From contig CAZJQI010000036.1 of assembly GCA_964548275.1 (NCBI GenBank), positions 1 through 45,624 of the forward strand: a DNA stretch of 45,624 nt, written 5' to 3'. Shown here in pieces: positions 34,394 to 42,576 of this stretch. The DNA is from JAUVUV01 sp964548275. GTDB taxonomy: Bacteria > Gemmatimonadota > Glassbacteria > GWA2-58-10. How positions within the stretch are numbered: the first letter of the stretch is position 1; each line of letters starts with the position of its first letter. The position numbers and the translations under genes were made by a program. Below the pieces are notes generated by a model. The model was not told the origin of the DNA. It saw nothing but the letters and a program-made list of their open reading frames with translations, and did not search any database.

Positions 34394-35841
34394 AAGTCCT
34401 GATTATAGCCGCGGGCCGCGGGTCCGGATTCAACACAGAGGCGCCAAAAAGCCACAAGACCCTTTCTCCGGTCTGTGGGCTGTCAGTTATCGAAAGAATA
34501 CTTGCCGCCTGCCCCCAGGCAGATGAACTGGTTATTGTCACCGGCTACGAATCTGAATGTCTCGAACCCCAGGTGCGCAAGCTGCTTGGCGGGAAAATCG
34601 CCCTGAGGTTTATCCACAACCCCGAATGGGAACGTGCAAACGGCGTTTCCGTGCTGGCTGCCAGAGAAGCTTTAAACAGTGAGAGGAAATTCCTTTTGAC
34701 AATGAGCGATCATGTGTTCGAGTTCGCATTGGTGGATAAATTAACCGCCGAGCCTCCCTTGCCGGGAGAATGTTTGCTTGCTGTGGACCGCAATCTCGAG
34801 GATGTATTTGATCTTGAGCAGGCAACCAAGGTAAGGCTCTCTCCTGACAGGCGGATCGAACAGATCGGCAAAACCTTGACCTATTTCGACGCAGTGGACA
34901 CGGGAGTTTTCTTCTGTACCCCGGCGCTTTTCAAGGCGCTATCCACCGCAATCGAGCATGGGGGGGAAAGCCTTTCGGACGGGATCCGCGTACTTTGTGA
35001 AAGCGGCAAAATGGGTTACCGGGATGTCACGGGCTGCATGTGGCAGGATGTTGATGATCCTGAAAGTCTTGCCGAAGCGAGGAAAAGGGTATGGCACCTG
35101 GCAGCCAAACCGCGGGACGGCGTGGTGAGCCGCCTTTTCAATAGAAAGATCAGCAGTTTTATCACCAGGCTTATCTGCCCGTTGCCGGTGCACCCGAATC
35201 ATGTAACCCTGTTCAACCTTCTACTGGCGGCAGTCTCCGGCTGGTTGATGGCTGCCGGGCACTTGCTGGCCGGGGGAATAATGGCTCAGTTCTATTCGAT
35301 AGTCGATGGTGTGGACGGGGAACTCTCGCGGCTCAAGTACCAGGGAAGCTGGTTCGGAGCCTGGCTCGACAACCTGACAGACAGGCTCTGCGACTGGCTG
35401 ATTATTTGCGGGGCGGCCTGGTCGGTAACCCGGACCGGAGGAAGTGCCGAAACGGCCTGGGCGCTGATGTGCCTGGCCCTGGTCTCCAATACCTGCTACC
35501 GCACCGCGATGGATTCTTTGCTGGTATCCGGCGCTCTGCGCAAAGAGCCGGAAAATCATGCCCTGCTCTCCCGGTTGGAAAAATGGTTTTACGACAGGGA
35601 AATGGTGTTCGGTATCACCCACGACAGTTACCTGCTGATCCTCGCCGTAGGGGTGGCGCTCGGTGCTCCGCTTGCCACTATCGGCACCCTGGTAATACTG
35701 GAAACTCTCTGGTGGGCTGCAAAAACCGCCCAGACGCGGGAGGCCCGGCCCAGTGAAAATTACGTGGATTTTCTCGCCACAAATAACATGGATGTAAAAA
35801 ATGAAACAAGCACTCGCATACCAGAACTGGCCGCTCGCTGA
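34390..35841 (+). CDS. Nucleotidyltransferase fused to CDP-alcohol phosphotransferase
   Basis: A 483-residue bifunctional inner-membrane enzyme. Residues 1-235 are a sugar-phosphate nucleotidyltransferase (LIIAAGRGSGF, PV-G motif, TMSDHVFE as metal-binding Asp, VDTGVFF). Residues about 250-460 are a CDP-alcohol phosphotransferase with several membrane helices and the catalytic motif D306-x2-D309-G-x2-S-R-x8-G323-x3-D327-x3-D331, where Ser replaces the usual Ala. The domain order is that of IPCT-DIPPS, which makes CDP-inositol and then di-myo-inositol phosphate in hyperthermophiles. Here it may make a phosphodiester-linked inositol or glycerol modification; the substrate is unproven. ATGA overlap with the upstream gene. 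Confidence 0.78.
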   Translation: MKVLIIAAGRGSGFNTEAPKSHKTLSPVCGLSVIERILAACPQADELVIVTGYESECLEPQVRKLLGGKIALRFIHNPEWERANGVSVLAAREALNSERKFLLTMSDHVFEFALVDKLTAEPPLPGECLLAVDRNLEDVFDLEQATKVRLSPDRRIEQIGKTLTYFDAVDTGVFFCTPALFKALSTAIEHGGESLSDGIRVLCESGKMGYRDVTGCMWQDVDDPESLAEARKRVWHLAAKPRDGVVSRLFNRKISSFITRLICPLPVHPNHVTLFNLLLAAVSGWLMAAGHLLAGGIMAQFYSIVDGVDGELSRLKYQGSWFGAWLDNLTDRLCDWLIICGAAWSVTRTGGSAETAWALMCLALVSNTCYRTAMDSLLVSGALRKEPENHALLSRLEKWFYDREMVFGITHDSYLLILAVGVALGAPLATIGTLVILETLWWAAKTAQTREARPSENYVDFLATNNMDVKNETSTRIPELAAR

Positions 35842-36454
35842 AATTCATAGAATTCTAAGTAACAAAAGTGAAAGCGGTTTGTCTGAATCTCGATTCCACC
35901 CTCTGGGAATAATTCCAGTTTTATTGGCGTTGCCGTTTTATGTGCTGGGTTATCTGCAGACAGAGTTTGCCCTGTCGATTCTCCTGATCTGCTGGCTTAT
36001 AGGCTCCGGCAGAAAACCGCGGCGCATGATCTCCACGCGCGAGGGCAGGCCCGCATCCGGCCTGATCCTGCTTCACAGTGTCGATGCCGCTCTTCTGCTT
36101 TCTGTCGGCCTTGTCTGCCGTTATTACTGGGGCCTATCTCCTATCGTGATGCTTCTGGCTGTGGCTGCTGTGATGACCGGCTACATGGCATACTACAGCG
36201 GGGTGGCTTTTCTCAAGTCTGTCCCGGCCAGGGTGCGCCTGGCTAACCCCAGGCTGATAGTAGAAGTCGACCACCTGTTTCTGGCCAAAGGCTCCCTGTG
36301 GGGCGCAGAAAGGATGATCGTGATCGGCCTGACCGCCCTGGGCCTTCTGAGCGGCTGGCCCGAGCTGGGACTCGCTGCTGCCGTGATCGGCGGGAATATT
36401 TACTGGATAACAAAATCATTGAACTTCTGGCGAAAGCCTGGATGCAATGAATAA
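35801..36454 (+). CDS. Integral membrane protein of unknown function
   Basis: A 217-residue protein with about six hydrophobic helices (FHPLGIIPVLLALPFYVLGY, LILLHSVDAALLLSVGLVC, then others). The basic loop between helices 2 and 3 (SGRKPRRMISTREGRPASG) is probably cytoplasmic. It has no CDP-alcohol phosphotransferase motif, but may work with the fused enzyme upstream, whose gene it overlaps by 41 bases. ATG 35801 has no clear ribosome site, so the true start may be later. It overlaps the GT9 gene by eight bases. Confidence 0.65.
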   Translation: MKQALAYQNWPLAEIHRILSNKSESGLSESRFHPLGIIPVLLALPFYVLGYLQTEFALSILLICWLIGSGRKPRRMISTREGRPASGLILLHSVDAALLLSVGLVCRYYWGLSPIVMLLAVAAVMTGYMAYYSGVAFLKSVPARVRLANPRLIVEVDHLFLAKGSLWGAERMIVIGLTALGLLSGWPELGLAAAVIGGNIYWITKSLNFWRKPGCNE

Positions 36455-37535
36455 CAGCAGAAAAAAAAGAGTACTGTCTGTCAACCTCGGCGGTCTCGGT
36501 GATTTTATCACCACCATGCCGATCCTGAGCGCACTCGCTGCTGAAACTTGCGAATCGATCACCTGCCTTGTCTGGCCTGCACTGGAAGATTTTGCCTCTA
36601 TCGTGCCTTTTGTCCACAGGGTGGTAGGATTGTCCAGGGACAGGGAAAACGATCCCGCCCTGAGCCTTTTTATCAGGAAGCTTTCAGGGTTGCGCGGTTT
36701 CGACCTGGTGCTTGATTTCGCTTTTCCCCCGCGGGCGGCGATTATCACTCGCTCTGCAGTGGGCAAGCGTACCATGGGGTTCGGTCTGGATCCTGTTGCT
36801 TTCCCCTGGTATACGGACATTATCCCTAACATTCCAGCAGAGCACAGGCTGGAACGGAACTTTCACATGCTGGAACATCTGGATATTGACATACCGGAGA
36901 ATCCCGATTTTTCAGTGGTTATCCCAACCGAAGCCGAGGCCAGGGTTGATCTGTTAATCTCAAGTCACGGGATCAACCTGGAGCGAGACCGGCCGATAGC
37001 GTTGCACCCGGGCAGCGGGGTGTCGAAGAGAAACTGGCCGCCTGAGCGTTTCGCCGAACTGGCCGACAGGCTGATCGAGCACAGCGATAAAAAAGTGGTT
37101 TTGCTGGGCGGCAAGCAGCGCACTTATGACGGCACCAATGAGGCAGGCCTGGTCTCAGCCGTACAGTCCAATATGCACAGGGAAGCTATCAACCTGGCCG
37201 GTCGGTTAAGCCTGCCCGAGCTGATCGCTTTCCTGCGCAGATGCAGCCTTTTCGTGGGGAACAACAGCGGCCCGGCCCACCTGGCCGCCACCGTGGCTCG
37301 TGTACCCTCGCTTCTGGTCTGGGCCCCCCGTAACGAAAAGGTCTGGCAGCCGGCAGGCCAAGAGGCGGCACTTGTCTGCGCCGAGCCTGATTGCAGTGAC
37401 CACTGCCTGCTCAACAAATGCGGCAGGATAGACTACTGCCTCGGGTTGATTACAGTGGATGTGGTTTTTGAACGCTATCTCGAGGTATTTGAAACTCTGG
37501 ATATCACCACACCGGCCACAAGAGGTGAGCGATGA
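36447..37535 (+). CDS. Glycosyltransferase family 9 (heptosyltransferase-like)
   Basis: A 362-residue GT-B fold enzyme. The N-terminus (VLSVNLGGLGDFITTMPIL) is the acceptor-domain signature with the catalytic aspartate. The donor-binding part shows ALHPGSGVSKRNWPPERFAE, VVLLGG and FVGNNSGPAHLAA, which are the GT9 (ADP-heptose:LPS heptosyltransferase) motifs. Four cysteines near the C-terminus (CAEPDCSDHCLLNKC) also occur in some GT9 members. It probably transfers a sugar to a surface glycan or to flagellin within the cytoplasm. Neighbour genes overlap on both sides. Confidence 0.86.
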   Translation: MNNSRKKRVLSVNLGGLGDFITTMPILSALAAETCESITCLVWPALEDFASIVPFVHRVVGLSRDRENDPALSLFIRKLSGLRGFDLVLDFAFPPRAAIITRSAVGKRTMGFGLDPVAFPWYTDIIPNIPAEHRLERNFHMLEHLDIDIPENPDFSVVIPTEAEARVDLLISSHGINLERDRPIALHPGSGVSKRNWPPERFAELADRLIEHSDKKVVLLGGKQRTYDGTNEAGLVSAVQSNMHREAINLAGRLSLPELIAFLRRCSLFVGNNSGPAHLAATVARVPSLLVWAPRNEKVWQPAGQEAALVCAEPDCSDHCLLNKCGRIDYCLGLITVDVVFERYLEVFETLDITTPATRGER

Positions 37536-38008
37536 GAGTGGAACTGGCCAGCGGAGAAAGGCCTCATAATGGTTACCTTCACTGCGACATGCGACTCCTC
37601 GAATCCACGGATCTGGTCTGCAGGGTGGAGGTTCTTCCCTTTGCCAACGATTCTGTGGAATCGCTGCTGGCAAGCCATATTATCGAACATTTCTCTTACA
37701 AGGAAATAGACAGGGTAATCGAGGAATGGCACAGGGTGGTGCGCCCGGGCGGTAATATCCTGATTATCACCCCCAATTTCGCCTATATCGCCCACGGGTA
37801 TGTGGAGGGCTGGATGGATTACACTGAATCCCGCAACCGGATGTTCGGCGGGCAGGATTATCCAGGCAACTTTCACTATACCATGTTCGACAGCCTATCC
37901 ATGGGCAAGACCCTGGAAAAAGCAGGTTTCAAAAATGTTAGAGATGTTACTTCGAATTACGAGAACCGCAAGGTTCCGATGAGCATCTACTTTAACGCGG
38001 AGAAATAA
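37532..38008 (+). CDS. Short SAM-dependent methyltransferase-like protein
   Basis: A 158-residue protein with the pattern of small predicted methyltransferases (COG4627 type). VELASGERPHNGYLHCDM is a reduced motif I with Ala for the first glycine. LPFANDSVESLLASHIIEHF and the EEWHRVVRPGGNILIITPN strand correspond to motifs II and III. It is shorter than full class I enzymes (usually over 200 residues). It may methylate the sugar product. Four-base overlap (ATGA) with the GT9 gene. Confidence 0.72.
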   Translation: MRVELASGERPHNGYLHCDMRLLESTDLVCRVEVLPFANDSVESLLASHIIEHFSYKEIDRVIEEWHRVVRPGGNILIITPNFAYIAHGYVEGWMDYTESRNRMFGGQDYPGNFHYTMFDSLSMGKTLEKAGFKNVRDVTSNYENRKVPMSIYFNAEK

Positions 38009-38010
38009 CC

Positions 38011-38763
38011 ATGGACGAGGTTATTGCAATTGTTCAGGCAAGGATGCAGAGCTCGCGTTTGCCTGGCAAGATCCTGGCCGATTTGAAGGGAAAACCGCTG
38101 ATCGCTCACATTATCGAGCGGCTCAAGGCCACAGGGGGTGTCGACCGGGTAGTGCTCGCAGTGCCGGAAAGCGAAGCGGCTTGTCTGGCACCTGTGGCTG
38201 CAGAAGCCGGCGCGGAAATCCACCCGGGAAGCTTCGATGACGTGCTCGGGCGTTTCTACTCAGCGGCCAGGAATTTTCCAGCGGCTTATCACGTGCGCGC
38301 CACCGGGGATAACCCTCTGATCGATACCCGGATGCTTGCTCGCTGTATAAAAGAATGCAAGAGCGGACTCTGGGATATGGTCGGCTGTAAAAACATGCCC
38401 CTTGGCACGAATACCGAGGTATTCCCGGCAGGCCTGCTCGATTACCTTTCTTCTTTCGGCAGACTGAGCTATCACCGCGAACACGTGACGACTTACGTAT
38501 ACGAGCATGAAGACGAGTTCAGAGTCAGAAGGCTTACTCCACCGCGCAAGCTTCAGGCTCCGGAATATCGCCTGACTGTGGACACGCCGGAGGACCTGTG
38601 CCTGATGCGCATAATTTATAGCAACCTTTACGAGGCTGGTAAAATCATTGCGCTCGAAGACGTGATCCGCTTTCTGCGCAAAAATCCTGAAATCGCCAGG
38701 ATCAACAGCCACGTAACTCAGCGCTCGTGGAAAGATGAAAAGATGGCTGCTGCAGTGGCCTGA
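38011..38763 (+). CDS. SpsF-like cytidylyltransferase
   Basis: A 250-residue cytoplasmic enzyme of the CTP_transf_3 family (CMP-KDO and CMP-sialate synthetases, SpsF). The nucleotide motif is AIVQARMQSSRLPGKIL, followed by VLAVPESE, HVRATGDNPLIDTRML with the metal-binding Asp, and RLTVDTPEDL. It could activate the sugar acid made by NeuB with CTP, although SpsF members differ from true CMP-nonulosonate synthetases. It starts two bases after the methyltransferase stop. Confidence 0.82.
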   Translation: MDEVIAIVQARMQSSRLPGKILADLKGKPLIAHIIERLKATGGVDRVVLAVPESEAACLAPVAAEAGAEIHPGSFDDVLGRFYSAARNFPAAYHVRATGDNPLIDTRMLARCIKECKSGLWDMVGCKNMPLGTNTEVFPAGLLDYLSSFGRLSYHREHVTTYVYEHEDEFRVRRLTPPRKLQAPEYRLTVDTPEDLCLMRIIYSNLYEAGKIIALEDVIRFLRKNPEIARINSHVTQRSWKDEKMAAAVA

Positions 38764-38775
38764 AGAGGATTCCTC

Positions 38776-39834
38776 ATGGTTGGAGAGGTAAAAGAACGCA
38801 TGGTTTTCTGCTGCTCAGGGAATTTCAGGCTCGGACTGGGCCACCTGGCACGCTGTTCGATTCTGGCCGAATTCCTGGCTCTGAAAGGGAGCACCTACGC
38901 GATCAAGCCCGATCCGGTTGCGGAAAATTATCTCAGGGGAAATGCTCAAAGCTATCACCTCCTTCCCCCGGGATTTAGCGAGAGCGAGGAAGCTGAATAC
39001 CTTGTAAAGGCTGCGGCTGAGCTGGAGGCTAAAACCGTGGTCCTGGACAGGAAAGACAACATCCGCGAGTATGTGGAAACCCTTAAGGCGGCAGGACTGT
39101 TTGTTGTCGATCTGGAGGACCGCGGCCCAGGACGTGGTTTTGCAGATATTCTGATCGACCCGCACATCCTGCCTGGCACCACAGAAGCGATATACCACGG
39201 GTCTGCCTTCTGCGGTTTTGGACCTGACTGGAGTATCATTCATCCACTCTACACCCGACTTCACAAGCGGGCAATGCCGGCTATCCGGAACCGGCTTAAA
39301 GCCAGACCGGTATCCGAGATCGTGATCTCCTGCGGAGGAAGCGACCCGGCGGGATTGGCAAGCTGCCTGCTGAAAACACTCGACAGGCGCAGTGAAACTT
39401 TCCGGATCACGGTAGTTGCAGGTGCGGGAGCACGCAAGGCCTACCCGGATTGCCAGAACCATCCGGTCAGGATCCCTCACGGGCTGAACTCTCTGGCCCG
39501 GACACTTTATCAAAGCGATTTGGCCTTTGTCTCCGGCGGGATCACGATGTTCGAAAGCCTCTGTCTCGGAGTGCCTACCGTGGTCGTACCGCAGCACGAG
39601 GAGCAATACAGCAACGCAGCGAAACTGGTCTCGCAAGAGGCACTGCTGCTCACCCCTCCCCCAGAGGACGAGGCTTTCGGGATCGGGCTCGAAGTTGTGC
39701 TGGAAGAACTTCTGCATGACGGAAACCTTCGGCTGAGACTTTCCCGAAAGGGATGCTCAATGGTTGACGGCGGAGGCCTTGAAAGGCTTAAACAAGCTAT
39801 GGTTAATACAGATATGAAAGCACTCAGCAGTTGA
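38776..39834 (+). CDS. SpsG/PseG-like UDP-sugar hydrolase
   Basis: A 352-residue GT-B-like protein. The N-terminus (FCCSGNFRLGLGHLARCSIL) matches the SpsG/PseG family, with the catalytic-site GLGHLAR loop. The C-terminal half has ISCGGSDPAG and FVSGGITMFESLCLGVPTVV, which bind the nucleotide. PseG removes UDP from UDP-2,4-diacetamido-trideoxy-altrose before NeuB/PseI acts. GGA lies upstream of ATG 38776. It ends a tight gene run; a 111-base gap follows. Confidence 0.8.
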   Translation: MVGEVKERMVFCCSGNFRLGLGHLARCSILAEFLALKGSTYAIKPDPVAENYLRGNAQSYHLLPPGFSESEEAEYLVKAAAELEAKTVVLDRKDNIREYVETLKAAGLFVVDLEDRGPGRGFADILIDPHILPGTTEAIYHGSAFCGFGPDWSIIHPLYTRLHKRAMPAIRNRLKARPVSEIVISCGGSDPAGLASCLLKTLDRRSETFRITVVAGAGARKAYPDCQNHPVRIPHGLNSLARTLYQSDLAFVSGGITMFESLCLGVPTVVVPQHEEQYSNAAKLVSQEALLLTPPPEDEAFGIGLEVVLEELLHDGNLRLRLSRKGCSMVDGGGLERLKQAMVNTDMKALSS

Positions 39835-39945
39835 ATAACCGGATTTTCAATTGTTCCCGGGTAAAAAGCGGTTTCGTCAATACGAATCTATTAAAGAACA
39901 GGACAATGAACCACCACTATCCGATTCGTGATAAAGGAGACGGTT

Positions 39946-41190
39946 GTGAGAGATAAACGCGGCGTGATAATTATCGGCGCGGGCCTGATGCAGATTCCGC
40001 TTATTCAGGCAGCCAAGCGTATGGGTCTGCGAACGATTGTCACTGATTACAACCGCCGGGCACCGGGATTCGCCATGGCGGATATCGCCCTGGAGGTCTC
40101 CACCAGAAACATTGATTTCTCGGTGCTCACCGCACGCCGTATTGCCGACCAGATTCCGATCCACGGGGTAATGACAGTCGGTACGGATGCCAGCCGCACG
40201 GTGAGCGCAGTGGCTGCCGCCCTCGAACTTCCCGGGATCAGGTATGATGTTGCAGAACGGGCCACGAACAAGGTCAAGATGCGCCAGTGTTTCAGAGAAT
40301 ATGGCGTTCCCTCGCCAGATTTCGAGTATGTCTGGAGCCGTGAGGATGCGCGGCAGGCCGTGTGTAGACTCGGCCTGCCGGCGGTGATCAAGCCTGCGGA
40401 CAATATGGGAGGGCGCGGAGTCCGCCTGCTCAGCCACGAGAGAGAAATCGACGATGCGTTCACCGAGGCCAGGCGAGCCTCGGTAAGCGGGATGCTTATT
40501 ATCGAGGAGTTCATGGAGGGTGAGGAGCTATCTATCGATGCTTTGATCTGGGACGGCAAGATCGAGATTACCGGGATCGCAGATCGAATTATCAACGGCT
40601 CGCCTTACTTTATCGAACTCGGGCATACTCTGCCCTCGATCCTGCCGCAAAAGGTGCAGGAGGAAGCAATCGAGGTGATGAAACAGGGAATCCATGCCCT
40701 GGGTATCGACATCGGCGCTGCCAAGGGGGATATCAAGATCACGCCCGATGGACCTAAAATAGGGGAGCTGGCTGCCAGGCTCTCCGGCGGTTTCATGAGC
40801 GGCTATACTTATCCTCATGCCACAGGGATAAACCTGATGTCAGCCGCACTTCGTATCTCTATGGGAGAAAATCCCGGTAATCTAACCCCTGAATTCAACC
40901 GGGTAGCAGCAGAAAGAGCGATCATACCCCCTCCAGGGAGGATAACCGGTATCGAGGGCCTCGATCGGGCACGCGCCTTGCCAGGAGTGAAAAATATATT
41001 TACCATGTATCATGTCGGGGATACGTTCAACAGCCCGACCAGCAACATGAGCAAATTCGGAAACCTGATCGCCGTGGCAGATACGCGCAAAGAGCTGCTC
41101 GCAGTGTGCGAGAAAGCTCTTTCGATGATCGAGATTCAAACCGAAGGCCCGGCATACAGCCGTAATCTGTTGACTGCAAAGAGTGCCTGA
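39946..41190 (+). CDS. ATP-grasp carboxylate ligase in the sugar cluster
   Basis: A 414-residue cytoplasmic ATP-grasp enzyme. GTG 39946 is preferred since AAAGGAG lies six bases upstream; a GTG 18 bases earlier lacks that. It has a PurK/CarB-like N-terminal Rossmann part (VIIIGAGLMQIPLI), the ATP loop in PADNMGGRGVRLL, EEFMEGEELSIDALIWDGK and the magnesium-binding region (GDIKITPDGPKIGELAARLSG). It would join an acid to an amine through an acyl phosphate. It is one base away from neuB (TGATG overlap), which suggests action on the sugar acid or its precursor. Precise reaction unknown. Confidence 0.8.
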   Translation: MRDKRGVIIIGAGLMQIPLIQAAKRMGLRTIVTDYNRRAPGFAMADIALEVSTRNIDFSVLTARRIADQIPIHGVMTVGTDASRTVSAVAAALELPGIRYDVAERATNKVKMRQCFREYGVPSPDFEYVWSREDARQAVCRLGLPAVIKPADNMGGRGVRLLSHEREIDDAFTEARRASVSGMLIIEEFMEGEELSIDALIWDGKIEITGIADRIINGSPYFIELGHTLPSILPQKVQEEAIEVMKQGIHALGIDIGAAKGDIKITPDGPKIGELAARLSGGFMSGYTYPHATGINLMSAALRISMGENPGNLTPEFNRVAAERAIIPPPGRITGIEGLDRARALPGVKNIFTMYHVGDTFNSPTSNMSKFGNLIAVADTRKELLAVCEKALSMIEIQTEGPAYSRNLLTAKSA

Positions 41191-42233
41191 TGAAACAGGT
41201 CAGAATCGGCGATAAACGCTGCGGGTACGTGCGCGTAGGAGACAGGCTGCCGCTCGTCGCTATGGCCGAAATAGGCTTGAACCACAATGGAGATATCGGC
41301 AAGGCACTGGAACTTGTGGATCTGGCTGCCGAATCCGGAGCTGACCTGGTAAAATTCCAGTATATTGACCCTCCGGCGATGGTTCATCGCCAGAGCATGC
41401 CTGAACTTTTCACCCTCTATGAAAAATACGCTCTCCCCCTCTCAGACATGAAGCGGGTGGCGGAGAAGTGCCGCGAAAGAAAAATTCCCTTTGTCTGCAC
41501 AGTGTTCGACCTTGAAGGCGCAGCCCGGATGGTTGAGAGCGGAGTTTGCGCTTTCAAGGTGGCAAGCTGCGATATGACCCACCTGCCTCTTTTGCGGGGA
41601 CTGGGTGCTTACGCTCTGCCGGTAATTCTCTCAACCGGCCTTTCCGAGCTGGCAGAGGTTTCAACCAGTGTCCGGGAACTCAAGCGCGGCGGATGCAAAA
41701 CCCCGATTCTTCTCCATTGTATCAGCGCCTACCCCACCCCCCCTGAACAGGCAAACCTGACCGCAATGTTGCACATGAGGAGCAAGTTAAAGCTTCCGGT
41801 TGGTTTCTCGGACCATACCTCCGGTACTCTCGCCCCGGCCCTGGCCGCAGTTCTCGGTGCCTGCATGGTTGAAAAACATTTCACATACAATCCGAAAGCC
41901 GAGGGGCCTGATCATGCGCTGAGCCTTGGCCCACAGGAATTTCGCCTGATGGTTGATAACATTCGAATTGCAGAGGCAATGCGCGGTGACGGCAGAAAAA
42001 AAAGCGCGCCTGTTGAAAAGCAGGAACGCCGGGTCGGCCGAAGGGGATACTACCTTCTGCGTGATGTTAAAAAGGGCGAAAAAGTGCGCACGGAAGACCT
42101 TGTTGCCTTGAAACCGTGGACCGAGTTCGGACCGTTCGAGACTAAAAGATTACGCGGCGCTGTGTACTCAAGAGACCTGGCTGCAGGATCCCCTCTTAGC
42201 TCAAAGTACATTCAACTGCCCAAAAAAGGATGA
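41190..42233 (+). CDS. neuB: NeuB-family nonulosonic acid synthase
   Basis: A 347-residue enzyme that condenses phosphoenolpyruvate with an N-acetylated hexose or derivative. The TIM barrel (residues 1-270) has AEIGLNHNGD, KFQ at about residue 52, STGLSE, HCISAYPTP, VGFSDHTSG and VEKHFTYNP-GPDHALS, all family motifs. The C-terminal SAF domain (RGYYLLRDVKKGEKVRTEDL) completes the normal length. Members make sialic, legionaminic or pseudaminic acid. Which one is not certain here, so the symbol denotes the family. It overlaps the ATP-grasp stop by one base. Confidence 0.9.
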   Translation: MKQVRIGDKRCGYVRVGDRLPLVAMAEIGLNHNGDIGKALELVDLAAESGADLVKFQYIDPPAMVHRQSMPELFTLYEKYALPLSDMKRVAEKCRERKIPFVCTVFDLEGAARMVESGVCAFKVASCDMTHLPLLRGLGAYALPVILSTGLSELAEVSTSVRELKRGGCKTPILLHCISAYPTPPEQANLTAMLHMRSKLKLPVGFSDHTSGTLAPALAAVLGACMVEKHFTYNPKAEGPDHALSLGPQEFRLMVDNIRIAEAMRGDGRKKSAPVEKQERRVGRRGYYLLRDVKKGEKVRTEDLVALKPWTEFGPFETKRLRGAVYSRDLAAGSPLSSKYIQLPKKG

Positions 42234-42245
42234 AATCGAATTCAG

Positions 42246-42350
42246 ATGATGGAAAAAGCGGGCCGGGATGCCAGAGCCGCCCTCGAGTTGATCCTGGCCC
42301 TATACCAAAGCGCGGCCAGGGGTGGCAGAAAGGTGCGCCTCCCGCTTTGA
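42246..42350 (+). pseudogene. Remnant of a Gfo/Idh/MocA gene (C-terminus only)
   Basis: The 34 codons after neuB encode an end typical of Gfo/Idh/MocA oxidoreductases: GRDARAALELILALYQSAAR, then GGRKVRLPL and a stop. All upstream parts of such a gene (Rossmann fold, EKP motif) are absent, since the frame closes with a stop at 42231. A gene of this family at the end of the operon was therefore mostly deleted. The same stretch can form the outer pair AAAGCGGG/CCCGCTTT and an inner CCTGGCC/GGCCAGG, which may be chance. Confidence 0.6.
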
Positions 42351-42576
42351 ACAGTCTCCCAATACAACTGAACAAGCCAATAAAATGATTGTTACTGCTT
42401 GAGTAACAGTAAACCAACCGACAGCCCATTATTAATAATTGTCTTTGATTTCTGCTATTCTCTCGTTTCTTGCCAGTCGGTATTTTCAACCATAAATACA
42501 TAAATTTACATAGACGTAATAATTTCAGGCATACTATTTGCATATTAATCAATAAAAACAATAATTTAGATAAAAT

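Noticed and set aside
42253..42348. Hairpin AAAGCGGG/CCCGCTTT after neuB taken as a structured RNA or terminator
   Set aside because: The stretch is better explained as the coding end of a lost Gfo/Idh/MocA gene; the arms are 80 bases apart and no T-run follows.
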